Part shown: positions 1 through 6,975 of the stretch, in pieces
Numbering within the stretch: the first letter of the stretch is position 1
Layout of the letters: each line of letters begins with the position of its first letter
NCBI GenBank assembly: GCA_947396885.1
Contig: OX377204.1
Span: forward strand, 53,245,139 to 53,309,138
DNA length: 64,000 nt
Source: Heligmosomoides polygyrus polygyrus
Taxonomy: Eukaryota; Nematoda; Chromadorea; Rhabditida; Heligmosomidae
Direction of reading: 5' to 3'
The notes under the pieces: generated by a model
Told to the model about the DNA's origin: nothing
The model's database searches: none
Seen by the model: the letters and a program-made list of their open reading frames with translations, nothing else
Program-made: the position numbers and the translations under genes

Positions 1-70
1 CGAGTGGTTAAGGAGATTGACTAGAAATCAATTGGGCTCTGCCGCGCAGGTTCGAATCCTACTCGCTGCG
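1..70 (+). tRNA. tRNA-Ser(AGA), 5' truncated by window edge (class D)
   Basis: The first 11 bases of the gene lie outside the window. What remains has anticodon loop CTAGAAA, the shortened variable arm GGGCTCTGCCGC and T stem GCAGG/CCTAC with a C-A mismatch. It corresponds to the last unit of the HOR (4948), so the array continues to the left. Confidence 0.8.
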
Positions 71-201
71 AATCGTTTTGCAATGGTCCGTTATGCGCAG
101 ATTGGGGGGATGGGAGCTAGCGAGTACACGTACGCGGTGGTCCGCTAGGAGATGAAGTTCTTCGCAGACGCAATGGGCTCCACGCCTGTCGGCGGTGCTA
201 T
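71..201. other. Representative spacer between tRNA copies
   Basis: A typical spacer holds, in order, the T run TTTT, GCAATGGTCCG, TGCGCAGATTGGG, GAGCTAGCGAGTACACG, then GCGGTGGTCCGC and CTAGGAGATGAAG, and ends GGTGCTAT before the next gene. CTAGCG and CGCTAG form a 6-bp inverted repeat around it, and GCGG-TGGT-CCGC could form a small competing hairpin. I see no TATA element, second RNA gene or protein gene in it. Other spacer types have GAACTAGCGAGGACACG or GGGGAGCTATCCAG. Confidence 0.6.
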
Positions 202-283
202 GCAGCGATGTCCGAGTGGTTAAGGAGATTGACTAGAAATCAATTGGTCTCTGCCCGCGCAGGTTCGAATCCTACTCGCTGAG
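202..283 (+). tRNA. tRNA-Ser(AGA)-like hybrid (class Xa)
   Basis: The 5' half is of the intact type (GCAGCGATG, GAGTGGTTAAGG, anticodon AGA at 235-237). The 3' half is P-type: variable arm GGTC, T stem GCAGG/CCTAC and end TCGCTGAG. This gives a G1-A72 acceptor mismatch and a C-A pair in the T stem. Box B is intact and TTTT lies at 289-292. It looks like a gene-conversion product and its activity is uncertain. Confidence 0.75.
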
Positions 284-288
284 AATCG

Positions 289-292
289 TTTT
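289..292 (+). terminator. Pol III T-run terminator (type example)
   Basis: TTTT begins six bases past the tRNA 3' end, in AATCGTTTTGC. The same placement, with flank AATCG, AATCA or AGTCA, follows all but 25 of the copies. Confidence 0.85.
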
Positions 293-422
293 GCAATGGT
301 CCGTGATGCGCAGATTGGGTGGAGGGTGAACTAGCGAGGACACGTACGCGGTGGTCCGCTAGGAGATGAAGTTGTTCGTGGACGCAATTGGCTTGATGCT
401 CGATGCCCGTCGACGGCGCTAT

Positions 423-504
423 GCAGCAACGTCCGAGTACTTAAGGAGATTGACTAGAAATCAATTGGTCTCTGCCCGCGCATGTTCGAATCCTGCTCGC
501 TGCG
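423..504 (+). tRNA. tRNA-Ser(AGA)-like, damaged (class Mp)
   Basis: The P-type 5' half GCAGCAACG with GAGTACTTAAGG has lost both G18 and G19, which normally contact the T loop. The T arm is GCATG-TTCGAAT-CCTGC, with a T-C mismatch and a box B whose first G is T. The 3' end is of the intact type TCGCTGCG. Probably non-functional. Confidence 0.7.
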
Positions 505-642
505 AATCATTTTGCAATGGTCCGTGATGCGCAGGTTGCGTGGATGGGAGCTAGCGAGTACACGTACGCGGTGGCCGGCTCAATGATGAAGTTTTTCGTG
601 GACGCAATGGGCTTGATGCTCGATGCCCGTCGACGGCGCTAT

Positions 643-724
643 GCAGCAACGTCCGAGTGCTTAAGGAGATTGACTAGAATTCAATTGGTCTCTGCCCGCG
701 CAGGTTCGAATCCTACTCGCTGAG
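643..724 (+). tRNA. tRNA-Ser(AGA)-like, degenerate (class Pe)
   Basis: A class P copy (defects listed at 1723) with one further change: loop position 38 is T, giving CTAGAAT followed by TCAAT, which creates an EcoRI site GAATTC. The anticodon still reads AGA. Box B is intact and TTTT follows at 730-733. The same subtype occurs at 2804, 5819, 8616, 10777, 13574, 15735, 18532, 26698, 30987 and 62966. Confidence 0.68.
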
Positions 725-856
725 AATCGTTTTGCAATGGACCGTGATGCGCAGATTGGGTGGAGGGTGAACTAGCGAGTACACGTACGCGGTGGTCCGC
801 TAGGAGATGAAGTTCTTCGTGGACGCAATGGGCTCCATGCCTGTCGGCGGTGCTAT

Positions 857-937
857 GCAGCGATGTCCGAGTGGTTAAGGAGATTGACTAGAAATCAATT
901 GGGCTCTGCCGCGCAGGTTCGAATCCTACTCGCTGCG
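857..937 (+). tRNA. tRNA-Ser(AGA), 81 nt, shortened variable arm (class D)
   Basis: The acceptor stem, D arm and AGA anticodon loop are intact. The variable arm reads GGGCTCTGCCGC, one C short, which removes a base pair or shifts the arm. The T stem is GCAGG/CCTAC with a C50-A64 mismatch. Boxes A and B are unchanged, so it may be transcribed, but recognition by seryl-tRNA synthetase, which reads the variable arm, could suffer. 34 copies share this form. Confidence 0.78.
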
Positions 938-1068
938 AATCGTTTTGCAATGGTCCGTTATGCGCAGATTGGGGGGATGGGAGCTAGCGAGTACACGTAC
1001 GCGGTGGTCCGCTAGGAGATGAAGTTCTTCGTGGACGCAATGGGCTCCATGCCTGTCGGCGGTGCTAT

Positions 1069-1150
1069 GCAGCGATGTCCGACTGGTTAAAGAGATTGAC
1101 TAGAAATCAATTGGGCTCTGCCCGCGCAGGTTCGAATCCTGCTCGCTGCG
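1069..1150 (+). tRNA. tRNA-Ser(AGA), D-arm variant (class H)
   Basis: The acceptor, anticodon, variable and T arms are canonical. The D arm is GACTGGTTAAAGAG: G15 is C, which loses the usual 15-48 contact and alters box A, and G23 is A, which breaks C12-G23. 18 copies carry exactly these two changes, nearly always between a D and a V copy. Function is possible but likely reduced. Confidence 0.82.
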
Positions 1151-1281
1151 AATCATTTTGCAATGGTCCGTTATGCGCAGATTGGGGGGATGGGAGCTAG
1201 CGAGTACACGTACGCGGTGGTCCGCTAGGAGATGAAGTTCTTCGCGGACGCAATGGGCTCCATGCCTGTCGGCGGTGCTAT

Positions 1282-1363
1282 GCAGCGATGTCCGAGTGGT
1301 TAAGGAGATTGACTCGAAATCAATTAGGCTCTGCCCGCGCAGGTTCGAATCCTGCTCGCTGCG
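1282..1363 (+). tRNA. tRNA-Ser(CGA), weakened variable arm (class V)
   Basis: Anticodon loop CTCGAAA (CGA at 1315-1317) reads UCG. All stems are intact except the variable arm AGGC-TCT-GCCC, which has one A-C mismatch. The terminator position reads TATT (1369-1372) instead of TTTT, and the next T run is TTTTT at 1451-1455 in the spacer. Likely a usable tRNA if the longer trailer can be removed. Confidence 0.83.
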
Positions 1364-1368
1364 AATCG

Positions 1369-1372
1369 TATT
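1369..1372 (+). other. Lost terminator (TATT in place of TTTT)
   Basis: The flank reads AATCGTATTGC after the V copy at 1282. A single T to A change removes the primary Pol III stop. The same change follows 21 of 25 V copies, the D copies at 2367, 10340 and 15298, and the P copy at 55588. Confidence 0.8.
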
Positions 1373-1450
1373 GCAATGGTCCATGATGCGCAGATTGGGT
1401 GGAGGGGAGCTATCCAGTACACGTACGCGGTGGCCGGCTCAATGATGAAG

Positions 1451-1455
1451 TTTTT
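1451..1455 (+). terminator. Backup T run in the spacer
   Basis: GAAGTTTTTCG replaces the usual GAAGTTCTTCG or GAAGTTGTTCG, giving five Ts about 88 bases past the tRNA end. It occurs in the spacer that also has lost the primary terminator in 22 of 25 cases; a few copies, such as those before 18532 and 24962, have both. Confidence 0.7.
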
Positions 1456-1501
1456 CGTGGACGCAATGGGCTTGATGCTCGATGCCCGTCGACGGCGCTA
1501 T

Positions 1502-1583
1502 GCAGCAACGTCCGAGTGCTTAAGTAGATTGACTAGAAATCAATTGGTCTCTGCCCGCGCAGGTTCGAATCCTACTCGCTGAG
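1502..1583 (+). tRNA. tRNA-Ser(AGA)-like, degenerate (class Pt)
   Basis: A class P copy with an extra D-stem change, AAGTAG, that breaks C11-G24. Also at 9475, 14433, 23444, 32497, 36408, 39913, 46242, 48192 and 51025, nearly always directly after a V copy whose terminator is TATT. Confidence 0.65.
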
Positions 1584-1722
1584 AATCGTTTTGCAATGGT
1601 CCGTGATGCGCAGATTGGGTGGAGGGTGAACTAGCGAGGACACGTACGCGGTGGTCCGCTAGGAGATGAAGTTCTTCGTGGACGCAATTGGCTTGATGCT
1701 CGATGCCCGTCGACGGCGCTAT

Positions 1723-1804
1723 GCAGCAACGTCCGAGTGCTTAAGGAGATTGACTAGAAATCAATTGGTCTCTGCCCGCGCAGGTTCGAATCCTACTCGC
1801 TGAG
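1723..1804 (+). tRNA. tRNA-Ser(AGA)-like, degenerate lineage (class P, type copy)
   Basis: 5' GCAGCAACG against 3' TCGCTGAG leaves mismatches G1-A72 and A6-C67. U8 is C. The D loop GAGTGCTT has lost G19. The variable arm is GGTC-TCT-GCCC and the T stem GCAGG/CCTAC has C50-A64. The anticodon arm ATTGA-CTAGAAA-TCAAT, box B and a following TTTT remain intact. With 88 copies it is the commonest class. The defects are shared, so it was a damaged copy before it was amplified. Probably a pseudogene family. Confidence 0.7.
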
Positions 1805-1942
1805 AATCGTTTTGCAATGGTCCGTGATGCGCAGGTTGCGTGGATGGGAGCTAGCGAGTACACGTACGCGGTGGTCCGCTAGGAGATGAAGTTGTTCGTG
1901 GACGCAATGGGCTTGATGCTCGATGCCTGTCGACGGTGCTAT

Positions 1943-2024
1943 GCAGCGATGTCCGAGTGGTTAAGGAGATTGACTCGAAATCAATTGGGCTCTGCCCGCG
2001 CAGGTTCGGATCCTGCTCGCTGCG
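1943..2024 (+). tRNA. tRNA-Ser(CGA) with broken box B (class B)
   Basis: The cloverleaf stems are all paired and the anticodon is CGA, but the T loop is TTCGGAT: the near-universal A58 is G. This changes box B from GGTTCGAATCC to GGTTCGGATCC and creates a BamHI site. A58 matters both for TFIIIC binding and for the T-loop fold, so most of these 22 copies are probably silent. Confidence 0.78.
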
Positions 2025-2155
2025 AATCGTTTTGCAATGTTCCGTGATGCGCAGATTGGGGGGATGGGAGCTAGCGAGTACACGTACGCGGTGGTCCGCT
2101 AGGAGATGAAGTTCTTCGTGGACGCAATGGGCTCCATGCCTGTCGGCGGTGCTAT

Positions 2156-2237
2156 GCAGCGATGTCCGAGTGGTTAAGGAGATTGACTAGAAATCAATTG
2201 GGCTCTGCCCGCGCAGGTTCGAATCCTGCTCGCTGCG
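2156..2237 (+). tRNA. tRNA-Ser(AGA), intact type copy (class S)
   Basis: Reads UCU, and UCC/UCA after A34 is converted to inosine. Acceptor GCAGCGA/TCGCTGC is fully paired, discriminator G. D stem TCC/GGA uses T10-A25. Anticodon stem ATTGA/TCAAT, loop CTAGAAA, anticodon at 2189-2191. Variable arm GGGC-TCT-GCCC. T arm GCAGG-TTCGAAT-CCTGC. Box A TGTCCGAGTGG at 2163-2173, box B GGTTCGAATCC at 2216-2226. TTTT at 2243-2246. No intron and no encoded CCA. 34 copies match this form. Confidence 0.95.
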
Positions 2238-2366
2238 AGTCATTTTGCAATGGTCCATGATGCGCAGATTGGGTGGATGGGAGCTAGCGAGTACACGTAC
2301 GGTGGTCCGCTAGGAGGTGAAGTTCTTCGTGGACGCAATGGGCTCCATGCCTGTCGGCGGTGCTAT

Positions 2367-2447
2367 GCAGCGATGTCCGAGTGGTTAAGGAGATTGACTA
2401 GAAATCAATTGGGCTCTGCCGCGCAGGTTCGAATCCTGCTCGCTGCG
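2367..2447 (+). tRNA. tRNA-Ser(AGA), 81 nt (class D with intact T stem)
   Basis: Differs from other D copies by having T stem GCAGG/CCTGC fully paired. The only defect is the missing C in the variable arm. The terminator position reads TATT (2453-2456), with TTTTT further on at 2535-2539. Its counterparts are 10340 and 15298; the copy is absent from the deleted HOR copy 2. Confidence 0.8.
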
Positions 2448-2585
2448 AATCGTATTGCAATGGTCCATGATGCGCAGATTGGGTGGAGGGGAGCTATCCA
2501 GTACACGTACGCGGTGGACGGCTCAATGATGAAGTTTTTCGTGGACGCAATGGGCTTGATGCTCGATGCCTGTCGGCGGTGCTAT

Positions 2586-2667
2586 GCAGCGATGTCCGAG
2601 TGCTTAAGGAGATTGACTAGAAATCAATTGGGCTCTGCCCGCGCATGTTCGAATCCTGCTCGCTGCG
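2586..2667 (+). tRNA. tRNA-Ser(AGA)-like, T-stem mutant (class M)
   Basis: The acceptor stem is intact and the variable arm is GGGC. The D loop GAGTGCTT lacks G19. The T arm GCATG-TTCGAAT-CCTGC has a T-C mismatch at the fourth pair, and box B starts with T. Found at 2586, 4313, 5601, 7328, 10559, 12286, 15517, 17244, 19385, 25623 and 61892. Confidence 0.72.
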
Positions 2668-2803
2668 AATCATTTTGCAATGGTCCGTGATGCGCAGATT
2701 GGGTGGATGGGAGCTAGCGAGTACACGTACGGTTGTCCGCTAGGAGATGAAGTTCTTCGTGGACGCAATGGGCTTGATGCTCGATGCCCGTCGACGACGC
2801 TAT

Positions 2804-2885
2804 GCAGCAACGTCCGAGTGCTTAAGGAGATTGACTAGAATTCAATTGGTCTCTGCCCGCGCAGGTTCGAATCCTACTCGCTGAG
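2804..2885 (+). tRNA. tRNA-Ser(AGA)-like, degenerate (class Pe)
   Basis: Same as the copy at 643. The spacer before it has a private GTCGACGACGC where other P units read GTCGACGGCGC, a marker kept at 5819, 10777 and 15735. Confidence 0.68.
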
Positions 2886-3024
2886 AATCGTTTTGCAATG
2901 GTCCGTGATGCGCAGATTGGGTGGAGGGTGAACTAGCGAGGACACGTACGCGGTGGTCCGCTAGGAGATGAAGTTGTTCGTGGACGCAATTGGCTTGATG
3001 CACGATGCCCGTCGACGGCGCTAT

Positions 3025-3106
3025 GCAGCAACGTCCGAGTGCTTAAGGAGATTGACTAGAAATCAATTGGTCTCTGCCCGCGCAGGTTCGAATCCTACTC
3101 GCTGAG
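3025..3106 (+). tRNA. tRNA-Ser(AGA)-like, degenerate (class P)
   Basis: Standard P copy. The spacer before it carries GATGCACGATG instead of GATGCTCGATG, a marker that also appears before 5601, 6040, 10998, 15956, 26919 and 31208 and helps to trace exchanges. Confidence 0.7.
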
Positions 3107-3244
3107 AATCGTTTTGCAATGGTCCGTGATGCGCAGGTTGCGTGGATGGGAGCTAGCGAGTACACGTACGCGGTGGTCCGCTAGGAGATGAAGTTGTTCG
3201 TGGACGCAATGGGCTTGATGCTCGATGCCTGTCGACGGTGCTAT

Positions 3245-3326
3245 GCAGCGATGTCCGAGTGGTTAAGGAGATTGACTCGAAATCAATTGGGCTCTGCCCG
3301 CGCAGGTTCGAATCCTGCTCGCTGCG
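3245..3326 (+). tRNA. tRNA-Ser(CGA), intact type copy (class C)
   Basis: Identical to class S except for A34 to C in the anticodon: loop CTCGAAA, anticodon CGA at 3278-3280, reading UCG. All stems are paired, boxes A and B are as in class S, and TTTT lies at 3332-3335. No intron, unlike some CGA serine tRNA genes of other eukaryotes. 23 copies match. Confidence 0.95.
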
Positions 3327-3457
3327 AATCGTTTTGCAATGTTCCGTGATGCGCAGATTGGGGGGATGGGAGCTAGCGAGTACACGTACGCGGTGGTCCG
3401 CTAGGAGATGAAGTTCTTCGTGGACGCAATGGGCTCCATGCCTGTCGGCGGTGCTAT

Positions 3458-3539
3458 GCAGCGATGTCCGAGTGGTTAAGGAGATTGACTAGAAATCAAT
3501 TGGGCTCTGCCCGCGCAGGTTCGAATCCTGCTCGCTGCG
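3458..3539 (+). tRNA. tRNA-Ser(AGA), intact (class S)
   Basis: Fully paired cloverleaf as at 2156. It lies between an intact CGA copy and a D copy. The 3' flank is AGTCATTTTGC, with the T run at 3545-3548. Confidence 0.95.
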
Positions 3540-3668
3540 AGTCATTTTGCAATGGTCCGTGATGCGCAGATTGGGTGGATGGGAGCTAGCGAGTACACGT
3601 ACGGTGGTCCGCTAGGAGGTGAAGTTCTTCGTGGACGCAATGGGCTCCATGCCTGTCGGCGGTGCTAT

Positions 3669-3749
3669 GCAGCGATGTCCGAGTGGTTAAGGAGATTGAC
3701 TAGAAATCAATTGGGCTCTGCCGCGCAGGTTCGAATCCTACTCGCTGTG
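3669..3749 (+). tRNA. tRNA-Ser(AGA), 81 nt, 3' end TCGCTGTG (class D)
   Basis: A D copy in which the last acceptor base is T, giving a G1-T72 wobble in place of G-C. The same private change marks 6684, 11642, 16600 and 61248, so it tags the HOR lineage. Confidence 0.77.
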
Positions 3750-3878
3750 AATCGTTTTGCAATGGTCCGTTATGCGCAGATTGGGGGGATGGGAGCTAGC
3801 GAGTACACGTACGGTTGTCCGCTAGGAGATGAAGTTCTTCGTGGACGCAATGGGCTCCATGCCTGTCGGCGGTGCTAT

Positions 3879-3960
3879 GCAGCGATGTCCGAGTGGTTAA
3901 GGAGATTGACTCGAAATCAATTGGGCTCTGCCCGCGCAGGTTCGAATCCTGCTCGCTGCG
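3879..3960 (+). tRNA. tRNA-Ser(CGA), intact (class C)
   Basis: As at 3245; T run at 3966-3969. The spacer after it has GGGAGTTAGCG instead of GGGAGCTAGCG. Confidence 0.95.
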
Positions 3961-4091
3961 AATCGTTTTGCAATGTTCCGTGATGCGCAGATTGGGGGGA
4001 TGGGAGTTAGCGAGTACACGTACGCGGTGGTCCGCTAGGAGATGAAGTTCTTCGTGGACGCAATGGGCTCCATGCCTGTCTGCGGTGCTAT

Positions 4092-4173
4092 GCAGCGATG
4101 TCCGAGTGGTTAAGGAGATTGACTAGAAATCAATTGGTCTCTGCCCGCGCAGGTTCGAATCCTACTCGCTGAG
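4092..4173 (+). tRNA. tRNA-Ser(AGA)-like hybrid (class Xa)
   Basis: As at 202. The spacer before it has CCTGTCTGCGG in place of CCTGTCGGCGG, a marker shared with 7107, 12065, 17023 and 61671. Confidence 0.75.
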
Positions 4174-4312
4174 AATCGTTTTGCAATGGTCCGTGATGCG
4201 CAGATTGGGTGGAGGGTGAACTAGCGAGGACACGTACGCGGTGGTCCGCTAGGAGATGAAGTTGTTCGTGGACGCAATTGGCTTGATGCTCGATGCCTGT
4301 CGGCGGTGCTAT

Positions 4313-4394
4313 GCAGCGATGTCCGAGTGCTTAAGGAGATTGACTAGAAATCAATTGGGCTCTGCCCGCGCATGTTCGAATCCTGCTCGCTGCG
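4313..4394 (+). tRNA. tRNA-Ser(AGA)-like, T-stem mutant (class M)
   Basis: As at 2586, but preceded by a different spacer type (GAACTAGCGAGGACACG), so the same damaged tRNA sits in two spacer contexts. Confidence 0.72.
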
Positions 4395-4523
4395 AATCAT
4401 TTTGCAATGGTCCGTGATGCGCAGATTGGGTGGATGGGAGCTAGCGAGTACACGTACGGTTGTCCGCTAGGAGATGAAGTTCTTCGTGGACGCAATGGGC
4501 TCCATGCCTGTCGGCGGTGCTAT

Positions 4524-4605
4524 GCAGCGATGTCCGAGTGGTTAAGGAGATTGACTCGAAATCAATTGGGCTCTGCCCGCGCAGGTTCGAATCCTGCTCG
4601 CTGCG
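4524..4605 (+). tRNA. tRNA-Ser(CGA), intact (class C)
   Basis: As at 3245; T run at 4611-4614. The following spacer carries the GCGACTACACG marker. Confidence 0.95.
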
Positions 4606-4736
4606 AATCGTTTTGCAATGTTCCGTGATGCGCAGATTGGGGGGATGGGAGCTAGCGACTACACGTACGCGGTGGTCCGCTAGGAGATGAAGTTCTTCGT
4701 GGACGCAATGGGCTCCATGCCTGTCGGCGGTGCTAT

Positions 4737-4818
4737 GCAGCGATGTCCGAGTGGTTAAGGAGATTGACTAGAAATCAATTGGGCTCTGCCCGCGCAGGTT
4801 CGAATCCTGCTCGCTGCG
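4737..4818 (+). tRNA. tRNA-Ser(AGA), intact (class S)
   Basis: As at 2156; 3' flank AATCATTTTGC, T run at 4824-4827. This unit is the one missing from the right-hand HOR copy near 62200. Confidence 0.95.
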
Positions 4819-4947
4819 AATCATTTTGCAATGGTCCGTGATGCGCAGATTGGGTGGATGGGAGCTAGCGAGTACACGTACGGTGGTCCGCTAGGAGGTG
4901 AAGTTCTTCGTGGACGCAATGGGCTCCATGCCTGTCGGCGGTGCTAT

Positions 4948-5028
4948 GCAGCGATGTCCGAGTGGTTAAGGAGATTGACTAGAAATCAATTGGGCTCTGC
5001 CGCGCAGGTTCGAATCCTACTCGCTGCG
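4948..5028 (+). tRNA. tRNA-Ser(AGA), 81 nt (class D)
   Basis: D copy that ends the 23-unit HOR. Its 3' spacer has the private CGCAGACGC and CTCCACGCC changes that also follow positions 70, 7963, 12921, 17879 and 62313. Confidence 0.77.
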
Positions 5029-6259
5029 AATCGTTTTGCAATGGTCCGTTATGCGCAGATTGGGGGGATGGGAGCTAGCGAGTACACGTACGCGGTGGTC
5101 CGCTAGGAGATGAAGTTCTTCGCAGACGCAATGGGCTCCACGCCTGTCGGCGGTGCTATGCAGCGATGTCCGAGTGGTTAAGGAGATTGACTAGAAATCA
5201 ATTGGTCTCTGCCCGCGCAGGTTCGAATCCTACTCGCTGAGAATCGTTTTGCAATGGTCCGTGATGCGCAGATTGGGTGGAGGGTGAACTAGCGAGGACA
5301 CGTACGCGGTGGTCCGCTAGGAGATGAAGTTGTTCGTGGACGCAATTGGCTTGATGCTCGATGCCCGTCGACGGCGCTATGCAGCAACGTCCGAGTACTT
5401 AAGGAGATTGACTAGAAATCAATTGGTCTCTGCCCGCGCATGTTCGAATCCTGCTCGCTGCGAATCATTTTGCAATGGTCCGTGATGCGCAGGTTGCGTG
5501 GATGGGAGCTAGCGAGTACACGTACGCGGTGGCCGGCTCAATGATGAAGTTTTTCGTGGACGCAATTGGCTTGATGCACGATGCCTGTCGGCGGTGCTAT
5601 GCAGCGATGTCCGAGTGCTTAAGGAGATTGACTAGAAATCAATTGGGCTCTGCCCGCGCATGTTCGAATCCTGCTCGCTGCGAATCATTTTGCAATGGTC
5701 CGTGATGCGCAGATTGGGTGGATGGGAGCTAGCGAGTACACGTACGGTTGTCCGCTAGGAGATGAAGTTCTTCGTGGACGCAATGGGCTTGATGCTCGAT
5801 GCCCGTCGACGACGCTATGCAGCAACGTCCGAGTGCTTAAGGAGATTGACTAGAATTCAATTGGTCTCTGCCCGCGCAGGTTCGAATCCTACTCGCTGAG
5901 AATCGTTTTGCAATGGTCCGTGATGCGCAGATTGGGTGGAGGGTGAACTAGCGAGGACACGTACGCGGTGGTCCGCTAGGAGATGAAGTTGTTCGTGGAC
6001 GCAATTGGCTTGATGCACGATGCCCGTCGACGGCGCTATGCAGCAACGTCCGAGTGCTTAAGGAGATTGACTAGAAATCAATTGGTCTCTGCCCGCGCAG
6101 GTTCGAATCCTACTCGCTGAGAATCGTTTTGCAATGGTCCGTGATGCGCAGGTTGCGTGGATGGGAGCTAGCGAGTACACGTACGCGGTGGTCCGCTAGG
6201 AGATGAAGTTGTTCGTGGACGCAATGGGCTTGATGCTCGATGCCTGTCGACGGTGCTAT

Positions 6260-6341
6260 GCAGCGATGTCCGAGTGGTTAAGGAGATTGACTCGAAATCA
6301 ATTGGGCTCTGCCCGCGCAGGTTCGAATCCTGCTCGCTGCG
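6260..6341 (+). tRNA. tRNA-Ser(CGA), intact (class C)
   Basis: Matches 3245. T run at 6347-6350. Confidence 0.93.
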
Positions 6342-6472
6342 AATCGTTTTGCAATGTTCCGTGATGCGCAGATTGGGGGGATGGGAGCTAGCGAGTACAC
6401 GTACGCGGTGGTCCGCTAGGAGATGAAGTTCTTCGTGGACGCAATGGGCTCCATGCCTGTCGGCGGTGCTAT

Positions 6473-6554
6473 GCAGCGATGTCCGAGTGGTTAAGGAGAT
6501 TGACTAGAAATCAATTGGGCTCTGCCCGCGCAGGTTCGAATCCTGCTCGCTGCG
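6473..6554 (+). tRNA. tRNA-Ser(AGA), intact (class S)
   Basis: Matches 2156. T run at 6560-6563. Neighbours: C at 6260, D at 6684. Confidence 0.93.
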
Positions 6555-6893
6555 AGTCATTTTGCAATGGTCCGTGATGCGCAGATTGGGTGGATGGGAG
6601 CTAGCGAGTACACGTACGGTGGTCCGCTAGGAGGTGAAGTTCTTCGTGGACGCAATGGGCTCCATGCCTGTCGGCGGTGCTATGCAGCGATGTCCGAGTG
6701 GTTAAGGAGATTGACTAGAAATCAATTGGGCTCTGCCGCGCAGGTTCGAATCCTACTCGCTGTGAATCGTTTTGCAATGGTCCGTTATGCGCAGATTGGG
6801 GGGATGGGAGCTAGCGAGTACACGTACGGTTGTCCGCTAGGAGATGAAGTTCTTCGTGGACGCAATGGGCTCCATGCCTGTCGGCGGTGCTAT

Positions 6894-6975
6894 GCAGCGA
6901 TGTCCGAGTGGTTAAGGAGATTGACTCGAAATCAATTGGGCTCTGCCCGCGCAGGTTCGAATCCTGCTCGCTGCG
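6894..6975 (+). tRNA. tRNA-Ser(CGA), intact (class C)
   Basis: Matches 3245. T run at 6981-6984; the GAGTTAGCG spacer follows, as after 3879. Confidence 0.93.

Larger units (their letters stand above)
202..5159 (+). repeat. Higher-order repeat copy 1 (23 units, 4,958 bp)
   Basis: Start:class of the 23 tRNA copies: 202 Xa, 423 Mp, 643 Pe, 857 D, 1069 H, 1282 V, 1502 Pt, 1723 P, 1943 B, 2156 S, 2367 D, 2586 M, 2804 Pe, 3025 P, 3245 C, 3458 S, 3669 D, 3879 C, 4092 Xa, 4313 M, 4524 C, 4737 S, 4948 D. The order and the private substitutions of each unit recur at +7973 and +12931, which defines the higher-order period. Neighbouring units within the copy differ by many substitutions and indels. Confidence 0.93.

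Noticed and set aside
115..156. Spacer inverted repeat (CTAGCG / CGCTAG) as a regulatory hairpin or recombination site
   Set aside because: The stem is only 6 bp with a 20-base loop and is lost in spacer types with CTATCC, so I see no support for a function.
1100..1384. Antisense open reading frames of 77-135 codons containing SEQDSNLRGQSPIDF
   Set aside because: This peptide is simply the reverse complement of the tRNA-Ser T arm, variable arm and anticodon arm, a well-known kind of spurious prediction over tRNA genes.
1723..1804. Class P as a different tRNA species
   Set aside because: The anticodon arm is identical to class S and still reads AGA; the other changes break pairs rather than creating a new consistent fold.
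2250..2690. Long sense open reading frames of about 65-161 codons, for example at 2250-2690 and 21623-22108
   Set aside because: They run straight through tRNA copies and stay open because many units are 213 bp, a multiple of three. They begin in the spacer, break whenever the unit length changes, and the protein changes with every tRNA class. No ribosome context or domain is visible.
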